From NCBI GenBank assembly GCA_021741905.1, contig JAIOWZ010000009.1, positions 1-41,489 of the forward strand: a DNA stretch of 41,489 bases, in the 5' to 3' direction. The notes beneath the pieces were generated by a model, which was not told the origin of the DNA, searched no databases, and saw only the letters and a program-made list of their open reading frames with translations. Positions 29,301 through 36,000 of the stretch are shown here, piece after piece. A program made the translations under genes and the position numbers. The stretch's first letter is position 1; each line of letters starts with the position of its first letter. This DNA comes from Candidatus Planktophila sp. Lineage in GTDB: Bacteria; Actinomycetota; Actinomycetes; Nanopelagicales; Nanopelagicaceae.

Positions 29301-29923
29301 TACTGTTTTTCAGGCAAGAGGTGACGTGCTGGCTCGGAATAAGTTAACCCTGAAATAAATCCTTCGTCATCAAAGTGAACGCTGGTGACGGATGCGAGTG
29401 TGCACTCTCGTTTGCGCGGATCATGTAATAGACGGCGATTCTCAATTGCGCTGCGCAAAATCCAAATAGGCAGTTGGTGTGAAACACAAATTGCATCTTT
29501 ACCATTAGCCGCATCGCGAGCTGCAAAAATCGCTGCCAGCATTCGATTAATTTGCTCGTCGTATGGTTCACCCCATGAAGGCTTCCATGGATTCCATAAG
29601 TGTTTCCAGGCAGCAGGATGACGTAATACTCCATCGCCAACACCAAATGGTTTTCCTTCAAAAATGTTTGCGGCCTCGATTAAACGTTCATCTGTTGTAA
29701 TAGAAATATTGTGCACTGCAGAAATGGGTGCTGCAGTTTCTTGCGCACGCTGCAAAGGTGACACATGAAGGGCACCTAATTCAAGAGTCTTTGACCATTC
29801 AGCGATCGTGCGAGCCATCTCTTGGCCTCGGTCGGATAATCTCCAACCAGGTTGGCGACCGTACAAAATCTTGTCAGGATTATGGACTTCTCCGTGGCGG
29901 ACCACATGCACTGTTGAACTCAT
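29300..29923 (-). CDS. Histidine phosphatase (phosphoglycerate mutase-like) family protein
   Basis: A 207-residue protein with the phosphohistidine motif RHGE at 9-12 and the second active-site histidine in 'CVSHQLPIW'. Substrate is unknown; family members include phosphoglycerate mutases, phosphatases of vitamins and sugars, and regulators. The frame opens at an ATG at 29980, but that start would overlap the start of the divergent gene. The ATG at 29923 gives the typical N-terminus MSSTVHVVRHGE and has TATGCT six bases upstream (leaderless). It heads the cytochrome c maturation unit in a conserved-looking arrangement; its link to haem or cytochrome assembly is not evident. Confidence 0.88.
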   Translation of the reverse strand: MSSTVHVVRHGEVHNPDKILYGRQPGWRLSDRGQEMARTIAEWSKTLELGALHVSPLQRAQETAAPISAVHNISITTDERLIEAANIFEGKPFGVGDGVLRHPAAWKHLWNPWKPSWGEPYDEQINRMLAAIFAARDAANGKDAICVSHQLPIWILRSAIENRRLLHDPRKRECTLASVTSVHFDDEGFISGLTYSEPARHLLPEKQ

Positions 29924-29929
29924 TGGTAA

Positions 29930-29935
29930 AGCATA
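29930..29935 (-). promoter_or_regulatory. Putative -10 box, cytochrome c maturation unit
   Basis: TATGCT on the minus strand, six bases before the ATG at 29923 with no Shine-Dalgarno sequence between. It fits a leaderless transcript. No -35 box is recognisable. Confidence 0.5.
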
Positions 29936-29961
29936 AAGCGTCTCTAAACCCCGTCTATCTG

Positions 29962-29967
29962 TAAGGT
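29962..29967 (+). promoter_or_regulatory. Putative -10 box, HAD-IB gene
   Basis: TAAGGT ends six bases before the ATG at 29974 and there is no Shine-Dalgarno sequence. It is the partner of the divergent TATGCT box 26 bases away. Confidence 0.5.
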
Positions 29968-29973
29968 AGTGAC

Positions 29974-30735
29974 ATGGCACTCACAGGTAAAAGAGCTGCC
30001 TTCTTTGATGTCGATAACACGCTTATACGGGGCTCAACCATTTATTTCTTGGGCCGCGGCATGTATCAGCGTGGTTACTTCACCAAGAAGGATATCTCGC
30101 GTTTCGTTTTAGCTAACCTGAGATTTCGCTTAACGGGAAAAGAAAATAAGGAAGAGATCGCTCGCTTCCAGACTGCTGCGACAGATTTTATTGGTGGGCA
30201 CAATGTCAATGAGATACAAACTATTGCTGAGCAAATTTATGACGAGTTTGTCTCTCCTGCAATGTGGCAAGGAACAATTGATATCGCCCAGAACCATATT
30301 GCAAATGGAGTTGAAGTTTATCTAGTTACTGCAGCCCCTGAAGATATGGCTACTTTAATTGCCAAGAGATTGGGTTTGACTGGCGCTCTTGGAAGTAAAG
30401 CAGAAATCAAAGATGGTCTTTACACCGGAAATATGAATGGCGCGCTATTGCATGGAAAAGAAAAAGCGGTTGCAATTCGAGAATTAGCAGAGAGAAAAGG
30501 TTTTGATCTAGAAGATTGTTTTGGGTATTCAGATAGCAACAATGACCTACCACTACTGCAATGTGTTGGTCATCCATCTGCAATTAACCCAGATGCATTG
30601 TTGGGTTTGCGAGCCATGGCTGAAGGTTGGCCTATTCATGACTTCCGAAGGGCTAGATTTATTGGTCGCGCTGTTTCCCCAATCGTGGTGCGACTCGCAG
30701 CAATTGGAACCTGGTTGACTCCGCGTAAACGATGA
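29974..30735 (+). CDS. HAD-IB family phosphatase (SerB-like)
   Basis: A 253-residue haloacid dehalogenase superfamily hydrolase. Motif I is FFDVDNT with nucleophile D12 and acid D14. T119 is the motif II residue, K162 or K164 motif III, and D187/D191 in GYSDSNNDLP motif IV. The helical cap lies between motifs I and II (about residues 25-95), as in SerB-type subfamily IB. The C-terminal 40 residues are basic with a hydrophobic stretch and could contact the membrane. Homologues are often annotated as phosphoserine phosphatase-like; the substrate is not determined by sequence. Confidence 0.9.
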   Translation: MALTGKRAAFFDVDNTLIRGSTIYFLGRGMYQRGYFTKKDISRFVLANLRFRLTGKENKEEIARFQTAATDFIGGHNVNEIQTIAEQIYDEFVSPAMWQGTIDIAQNHIANGVEVYLVTAAPEDMATLIAKRLGLTGALGSKAEIKDGLYTGNMNGALLHGKEKAVAIRELAERKGFDLEDCFGYSDSNNDLPLLQCVGHPSAINPDALLGLRAMAEGWPIHDFRRARFIGRAVSPIVVRLAAIGTWLTPRKR

Positions 30736-30766
30736 TGTGAATTAACAAGAACGGCCAATTTGCCAG

Positions 30767-30772
30767 TAATGT
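30767..30772 (+). promoter_or_regulatory. Putative -10 box, helicase-associated gene
   Basis: TAATGT ends nine bases before the ATG at 30782. A leader of at most two or three bases is implied. Weak AGG at 30773-30775 is the only Shine-Dalgarno-like sequence. Confidence 0.4.
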
Positions 30773-30781
30773 AGGCAAGTT

Positions 30782-32977
30782 ATGGAAATGCGCTCCTTCT
30801 CCGACTACTTACGTAGCGTTGATGATGCTGCCCTTTTAGATTTATTCACCGCTCGTCCAGATTTAGTAACTCCTGTTCCCCCTGACATCGCCTCCCTTGC
30901 TGTGCGGGCGTGCTCTGCACCTAGCTTGGCTCGTGCTATTGATTCACTCAATCAATGGCAGTTCCAAGTTTTAGAAGCCGCGGCATCTCTCAATGAACCA
31001 TTCTTAGAAAAAAGTGTCGTAACACTTACTGATAAAGAAGCAAAGACCGTCTTAGAGCACCTGGTAAAGATTGGTCTTGTTTATCCATCCGAAGATGGCA
31101 TGCGCTTGCCAACGCAACTGCGCGATGTAATCGGAATAGAGCCGGCAGGTTTAGGACCAGCTTCCATGGCAAAATTGAAACTCAGTGATTTAGAGGATGC
31201 ACCAGCAGATGCCAAGAAAGTCTTGGATCGTCTGGTGTGGGGTCCTCCCCGCGGCAGTGTTGGGGATATAAAAAATCCTGGACCTGGAGTGACTTGGCTT
31301 CTTGACAAGAAATTCTTAGTTCCGCTGGATCAGCGAACAGTAATTTTGCCTCGCGAAGTCGCAATTGCATTGCGCGGAGGAAAGATACATAAAGAACGAT
31401 TCATAAAGCAGCCAGCACTAAGTGGTGCAAAGCGCGATGAACGCCAGATAAATCTTGCGGCGATTGCAAATGTTTCAACCGTTCTTCGCTGGGTCGAAGA
31501 ACTACTTAATTTCTGGGCTGATGAACCAGCGGATGCATTAAGAGCTGGTGGCCTTGGGGTTCGCGATCTCAAAATTATTTCGACACATTTAGGTGTTGAT
31601 GAATCCTGCACTGCATTTGTCGCAGAGCTTGCATACCTTGCCTCATTAATCAGTATCGATGCAGATGATCGAATTATGCCAAGCAATAAATTTGATATCT
31701 GGTTGATGCACACACCTGCTGATCGCTGGCAAATGTTGGCATCACAGTGGTTAATCACCTCGCGGGTAAGCGGATTAGTCGGACGGGTAGAAGCAAAAAA
31801 TGTTGCAGCCCTCGGGCCCGAATTAGACAGAGTCAATGCAGCGCGTGTGCGTGCTTTAACCCTTGAACTACTGGGAGAAAACCAAGGAATTGCTCCTGAT
31901 TGGAATAGCTTCAAGGAAGTTTTGTCATGGCGCGCACCTGTACGTCGTAACTCTTCACTGCAGGATGAACTCGCAGAATGGACACTTCGTGAGGCTGAAT
32001 GGCTAGGAATTACAGGCCAAGGAGCACTCTCTAAATTTGGTGCCCAATTTCTTGCTGGTGACGACCTAAGTTCTATCAATGAAGATCTACCTAAGACTGT
32101 GGATCACATCCTGATTCAAAGTGATAACACCGCAATTGCGCCAGGACCACTAGAACATGAAATTTCACAAGCACTTGCAATGATGGCTGAGATCGAAAGC
32201 CGGGGTGGCGCAACTGTTTACCGATTTACCGAAAGCACAATTCGGCGCGCCTTAGATCACGGTAAGACGGGTGATGAAATTAAAACATTCTTAATCAAGA
32301 CATCAAAGACACCGATGCCACAACCGCTGGAGTATTTGATTGCAGATGTTGCAAAAAAGCATGGCAAATTGCGAGTTGGAAATACATCTTCATTTATTCG
32401 ATGTGAGGACACGGCATTAATTTCACAGATCATGAATGACAAAAAGCTTGAGATCTTGGCTCTGCGACGCATTGCGCCCGAAGTTGTCATTTGCGATATG
32501 GATGCAACTGATGCAATGCGCGTTCTGCGCGAATGTGGTTATTTACCTGCAGGAGAATCTGCAAATGGCATGATTTTGACTGGACCTAAAACAAATCGCG
32601 CATTAACAAAGCCACGTCCCCCACGTGTTATTGGTGAAGTTGAAATTCCAGATGCGGAGAGTTTAAAAACTGCTATCCGTGCATTACGCACTGGTGAGAA
32701 ATCAACCTACCGCCAGACTCGTTTGCGACAAGTTGCAAGTGAGGCATTAGGCCAACTTCCCCGAACAACTGCAAATGTGACAATGGATATTCTGAATCAA
32801 TTTATTTTTGATGAAAAAACCCTTTCAATCGGATATGCCGACAACAATGGTGGAGTAACCCATCGAATCATTGACCCGATACGCATTAGCGCAGGTGCCT
32901 TGATCGCCCGCGATCATGCAACGGGAGAGGTCCAATCCTTCAGAATCCCACGCATCACAGGCGTGGCACCGCTATAG
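30782..32977 (+). CDS. Helicase-associated protein (Helicase_C_3/WYL-like), XPB partner
   Basis: A 731-residue protein with no Walker motifs. The N-terminus (about 1-120) is winged-helix-like with the family block 'ALLDLFTARPDLVTPVPPDI'. The middle resembles the Helicase_C_3 (XPB/Ssl2-like N-terminal) domain, e.g. 'HILIQSDNTAIAPGPL' near residue 440. The end (about 655-731) looks like a WYL-type fold ('LSIGYADNNGGVTHRIIDPIRI'). In many actinobacteria such a gene lies next to the XPB helicase gene (for example Rv0862c beside Rv0861c), so a role with XPB in DNA repair or transcription-coupled processing is inferred. An alternative start is the Met at residue 3. Confidence 0.85.
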   Translation: MEMRSFSDYLRSVDDAALLDLFTARPDLVTPVPPDIASLAVRACSAPSLARAIDSLNQWQFQVLEAAASLNEPFLEKSVVTLTDKEAKTVLEHLVKIGLVYPSEDGMRLPTQLRDVIGIEPAGLGPASMAKLKLSDLEDAPADAKKVLDRLVWGPPRGSVGDIKNPGPGVTWLLDKKFLVPLDQRTVILPREVAIALRGGKIHKERFIKQPALSGAKRDERQINLAAIANVSTVLRWVEELLNFWADEPADALRAGGLGVRDLKIISTHLGVDESCTAFVAELAYLASLISIDADDRIMPSNKFDIWLMHTPADRWQMLASQWLITSRVSGLVGRVEAKNVAALGPELDRVNAARVRALTLELLGENQGIAPDWNSFKEVLSWRAPVRRNSSLQDELAEWTLREAEWLGITGQGALSKFGAQFLAGDDLSSINEDLPKTVDHILIQSDNTAIAPGPLEHEISQALAMMAEIESRGGATVYRFTESTIRRALDHGKTGDEIKTFLIKTSKTPMPQPLEYLIADVAKKHGKLRVGNTSSFIRCEDTALISQIMNDKKLEILALRRIAPEVVICDMDATDAMRVLRECGYLPAGESANGMILTGPKTNRALTKPRPPRVIGEVEIPDAESLKTAIRALRTGEKSTYRQTRLRQVASEALGQLPRTTANVTMDILNQFIFDEKTLSIGYADNNGGVTHRIIDPIRISAGALIARDHATGEVQSFRIPRITGVAPL

Positions 32978-32980
32978 ACT
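32975..32980 (+). promoter_or_regulatory. Putative -10 box, M20 peptidase/XPB
   Basis: TAGACT begins with the TAG stop codon of the helicase-associated gene and ends six bases before the ATG at 32987. There is no Shine-Dalgarno sequence. It would allow separate expression of the peptidase and XPB. Confidence 0.45.
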
Positions 32981-32986
32981 TACCCC

Positions 32987-34048
32987 ATGTTGGCAGCCCT
33001 TGAAGCGTTAGTTAAGTTGGAATCACCAACTGAAGATCTAGATGCCTGCAACGATGTTGTTCATCTAGCAAGTGACATAGCAACCAGAATTTTAGGAACA
33101 CCTGCAGAAATCCGTGAAGTAAATGGTCGTCCGGTTTTCTGGTGGGGTGCACCAAATCCTGACGTTGTCCTGCTTGCCCATTTAGATACCGTGTGGCCAA
33201 AGGGATCTTTTCAACCTTTGTGGAGCGTTGAGGGAACAGCTGCTCGTGGTCCAGGAATTTTCGACATGAAAGCTGGTTTTGTTCAGGCGTTGTATGCCAT
33301 GAAGGGAATTACAGGAAGTGCAGCTTTAATTGCAACTACTGATGAAGAAACTGGTAGTGCAACAAGTAAAGAATTCATTAAAGAAATTTCTGCAAAAGCT
33401 AAAGCAGTTTTAGTTTTAGAAGCAACACTTGACGGTAAAGTTAAAACTGGCCGTAAAGGTACTGCGATGTATCAGGTCAAAATTCATGGCAAGGCATCAC
33501 ATGCTGGATTAGAACCTGAAAAAGGTATCAACGCAACAATTGAAATTGCACATGCTGTATTAGCAATCACGGCGATGGAAAATTCAGAGCATGGAACAAC
33601 TGTTGTTCCAACAACACTTCATGCAGGAAACACAACAAACACCGTTCCTGACCTTGCAATCCTTGATATTGATATACGTTCATATTCAATGGATGATCTA
33701 AAACGAGTCGACGCAGCAATTAAGGGCCTAAAGCCTGTAAATGCTGCAACCCGCTATGAAATCACCGGTGGGTTTAATCGACCTCCCCTAGAAACAACTT
33801 CAACAATGGTCCTATACGAGCGAGCAGAGAAAGTTGCAAAAGAACTTGGAATGCCACCTTTGGGGCATGCATCAGTTGGCGGAGCTAGTGATGGCAACTT
33901 TGCCGCTGCTGCGGGCGCACAGGTTCTAGATGGCCTTGGTGCAGTTGGTGGTGGAGCACACGCAGCACATGAATGGGTAGACATCAGTACCCTTGAAGAT
34001 CGCAGCAGGCTTTTACACGCGCTAATAAAGGATTTACTTAATGACTGA
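32987..34048 (+). CDS. M20 family metallopeptidase (carboxypeptidase G2-like)
   Basis: A 353-residue zinc peptidase. Metal and catalytic residues are visible: H65 and D67 (HLDTVWP), bridging D93 (GIFDMK), catalytic pair E120-E121 (TTDEETGS), E145, and H328 (AAHEWVD). The dimerisation domain lies at about 160-270 with H172 (ASHAG). The closest pattern is the CPG2/ArgE/DapE group; substrates could be acylated amino acids, peptides or folate-like compounds. It lies between the two XPB-associated genes and overlaps XPB by eight bases, which is odd for a peptidase. No signal peptide, so cytoplasmic. Confidence 0.92.
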   Translation: MLAALEALVKLESPTEDLDACNDVVHLASDIATRILGTPAEIREVNGRPVFWWGAPNPDVVLLAHLDTVWPKGSFQPLWSVEGTAARGPGIFDMKAGFVQALYAMKGITGSAALIATTDEETGSATSKEFIKEISAKAKAVLVLEATLDGKVKTGRKGTAMYQVKIHGKASHAGLEPEKGINATIEIAHAVLAITAMENSEHGTTVVPTTLHAGNTTNTVPDLAILDIDIRSYSMDDLKRVDAAIKGLKPVNAATRYEITGGFNRPPLETTSTMVLYERAEKVAKELGMPPLGHASVGGASDGNFAAAAGAQVLDGLGAVGGGAHAAHEWVDISTLEDRSRLLHALIKDLLND

Positions 34049-35690
34049 TGGTCCGCTGATTGTTCAGAGCGACAAAACCTTACTGCTCGACATCGACCAT
34101 CCAATGTCCACTGAATGCCGACGGGCTATTGCGCCATTTGCTGAATTAGAGCGATCACCAGAACATATTCATACATATCGTTTAACACCGCTTGGCTTGT
34201 GGAATGCACGGGCTGCAGGACATGATGCAGAGCAGGTAATCGATACATTAATTAAGTACTCGCGCTATGCGGTCCCTCATTCAATTCTTATTGATGTTGC
34301 AGAAACTATGTCTCGCTATGGGCGCTTGCGTCTTGAGATGGACCCTGTGCACGGCTTGATTCTCATAACCACAGATACGGCCGTTCTTGAAGAGGTAATT
34401 AGAGCAAAGAAGATTGCTCCACTACTTGGTGCCCGAATTGATCCTGAAACAATTACAGTTTTACCTAGCCAACGCGGACAGATCAAGCAATCACTATTGC
34501 GTCTTGGTTGGCCAGCAGAAGATTTTGCAGGCTATGTTGATGGTCAAGCACATGAAATTTCTTTAGTGCAAAAGGATTGGAAGATACGTCCTTATCAAGA
34601 ACTTGCTGCTGAAGGCTTCTGGCATGGGGGTTCAGGTGTTGTCGTTCTTCCGTGCGGTGCCGGTAAGACGATTGTTGGCGCTGCAGCAATGGCACATGCC
34701 AAGGCAACGACCTTAATTTTGGTAACCAACACAATTGCTGCGCGTCAATGGCGCGAAGAATTGCTAAAGCGCACAACTCTCAACGAAGATGAGATTGGTG
34801 AATATTCAGGGGCCAAAAAAGAGATTCGTCCTGTAACTATTGCTACATACCAAGTTATGACCAAGAAGAAGAATGGTGTGTATGCGCATTTGGATCTCTT
34901 TGATTCATACGACTGGGGTTTGATTATTTACGATGAAGTGCACTTACTGCCTGCGCCGATCTTCCGCTTTACCGCTGATATCCAATCACGCCGCCGTTTA
35001 GGGTTAACTGCAACATTAGTGCGCGAAGATGGCATGGAGGGTGAAGTTTTCTCACTGATTGGGCCAAAGCGTTTTGATGTGCCGTGGAAAGAGATTGAAG
35101 CACAGGGTTATATCGCCCCAGCTGAATGTATTGAAGTGCGCGTTAACCTGACAGAAACTGAGCGCTTGGCATATGCAACTGCAGAGCCTGAGAATCGTTA
35201 CCGCAGCTGTGCAACAACTCGTACAAAGCGTGATGTTGTCGAAGCTTTAGTAGAAAAGCATGTAGATGATCAGGTACTAGTGATTGGCCAGTACATCGAT
35301 CAACTTGATGATTTGTCTGAAGTATTGGGTGCACCTCTCATCAAGGGTGAAACTCCAATTAAAGAACGTGAGATTCTTTTCAATAAGTTTAGAACTGGAG
35401 AAATTAAGTGTTTAGTGGTTTCAAAGGTTGCTAACTTTTCAATTGATTTACCAGATGCAACAATTGCAATTCAGGTATCTGGCGCATTTGGAAGCCGTCA
35501 AGAAGAAGCTCAGCGTCTAGGGCGAATCTTGCGACCAAAATCTGATGGCCGCAGCGCAAAGTTTTATTCAGTAATTTCTCGTGACACTATCGACCAAGAT
35601 TTTGCACAGAACCGTCAACGCTTTTTGGCTGAACAAGGTTATTCTTACAAAATTATTGATGCTGACGATGTTTTTCAAGGGAAGATCTAA
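34041..35690 (+). CDS. XPB/Ssl2-type DNA helicase
   Basis: A 549-residue superfamily 2 helicase, bacterial relative of TFIIH subunit XPB. An N-terminal damage-recognition-like region (1-180) precedes the helicase core: Walker A LPCGAGKT (203-210), DEVH box (298-301), motif III LTATLV (322-327) directly followed by the XPB-specific RED motif (R328-E329-D330), and motif VI QRLGRILRPK (491-500). Bacterial XPB proteins are 3'-5' helicases, with suspected roles in nucleotide excision repair. The ATG overlaps the peptidase 3' end by eight bases. The 3' end overlaps the convergent glutaredoxin-like gene by 38 bases. Confidence 0.95.
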   Translation: MTDGPLIVQSDKTLLLDIDHPMSTECRRAIAPFAELERSPEHIHTYRLTPLGLWNARAAGHDAEQVIDTLIKYSRYAVPHSILIDVAETMSRYGRLRLEMDPVHGLILITTDTAVLEEVIRAKKIAPLLGARIDPETITVLPSQRGQIKQSLLRLGWPAEDFAGYVDGQAHEISLVQKDWKIRPYQELAAEGFWHGGSGVVVLPCGAGKTIVGAAAMAHAKATTLILVTNTIAARQWREELLKRTTLNEDEIGEYSGAKKEIRPVTIATYQVMTKKKNGVYAHLDLFDSYDWGLIIYDEVHLLPAPIFRFTADIQSRRRLGLTATLVREDGMEGEVFSLIGPKRFDVPWKEIEAQGYIAPAECIEVRVNLTETERLAYATAEPENRYRSCATTRTKRDVVEALVEKHVDDQVLVIGQYIDQLDDLSEVLGAPLIKGETPIKEREILFNKFRTGEIKCLVVSKVANFSIDLPDATIAIQVSGAFGSRQEEAQRLGRILRPKSDGRSAKFYSVISRDTIDQDFAQNRQRFLAEQGYSYKIIDADDVFQGKI

Positions 35691-35904
35691 ATCGTTCGGG
35701 GTCTACCCGCCAGAAGTCATGGTGTGTTCCGTCAATCTGCGTGACAGGAATTTTCTCCCCGTACAATTTTTCTAACTCTTCGCTTCCATCAATGAGAATC
35801 TCTTGGATTTCAAAGTTGAGCTCCCCCTGCATTGATTGCAGAACTGATAATGCTTCCTCGCAGAGATGGCAACCGGTTCGCCCATAAATTGTTACGAGTG
35901 TCAT
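35653..35904 (-). CDS. Glutaredoxin-like protein
   Basis: An 83-residue thioredoxin-fold protein with active site CHLC (C12, C15) after a first beta strand 'TLVTIYGRTG', and the cis-Pro region 'EKIPVTQIDG'. It resembles the short glutaredoxin-like (DUF836) family common in actinobacteria. The frame is open to 35934, but the ATG at 35904 is preferred: AGGGTG lies five or six bases upstream (35910-35915) and the protein then starts where homologues do. The last 38 bases overlap the XPB gene tail to tail, and the encoded end is the usual 'WRVDPERF' region, so the overlap looks real. Confidence 0.87.
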   Translation of the reverse strand: MTLVTIYGRTGCHLCEEALSVLQSMQGELNFEIQEILIDGSEELEKLYGEKIPVTQIDGTHHDFWRVDPERFRSSLEKHRQHQ

Positions 35905-36000
35905 GTAATCACCCTTTCTGACCTGACAATTCACTTAGAGAATCGGTAATTCCTACCCCTGACCTTAAACCACACTCGCTGCCCTGATAGCGTTGGGCTC
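35905..36000. promoter_or_regulatory. Divergent region with leaderless-type -10 for the metalloprotease gene
   Basis: TAGCGT at 35988-35993 on the plus strand ends seven bases before the ATG at 36001, with no Shine-Dalgarno sequence. On the minus strand the glutaredoxin-like gene has an AGGGTG site and so a normal leader. I see no other structure in these 96 bases. Confidence 0.45.

Noticed and set aside
29924..29980. Upstream ATG start for the histidine phosphatase at 29980.
   Set aside because: It would overlap the start of the divergent HAD-IB gene and cover both promoters; the added residues do not resemble the family.
31330..32079. A 249-codon open frame antisense to the helicase-associated gene.
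   Set aside because: Ser/Arg-rich composition, no recognisable domain and no start signal; a shadow of the plus-strand coding sequence.
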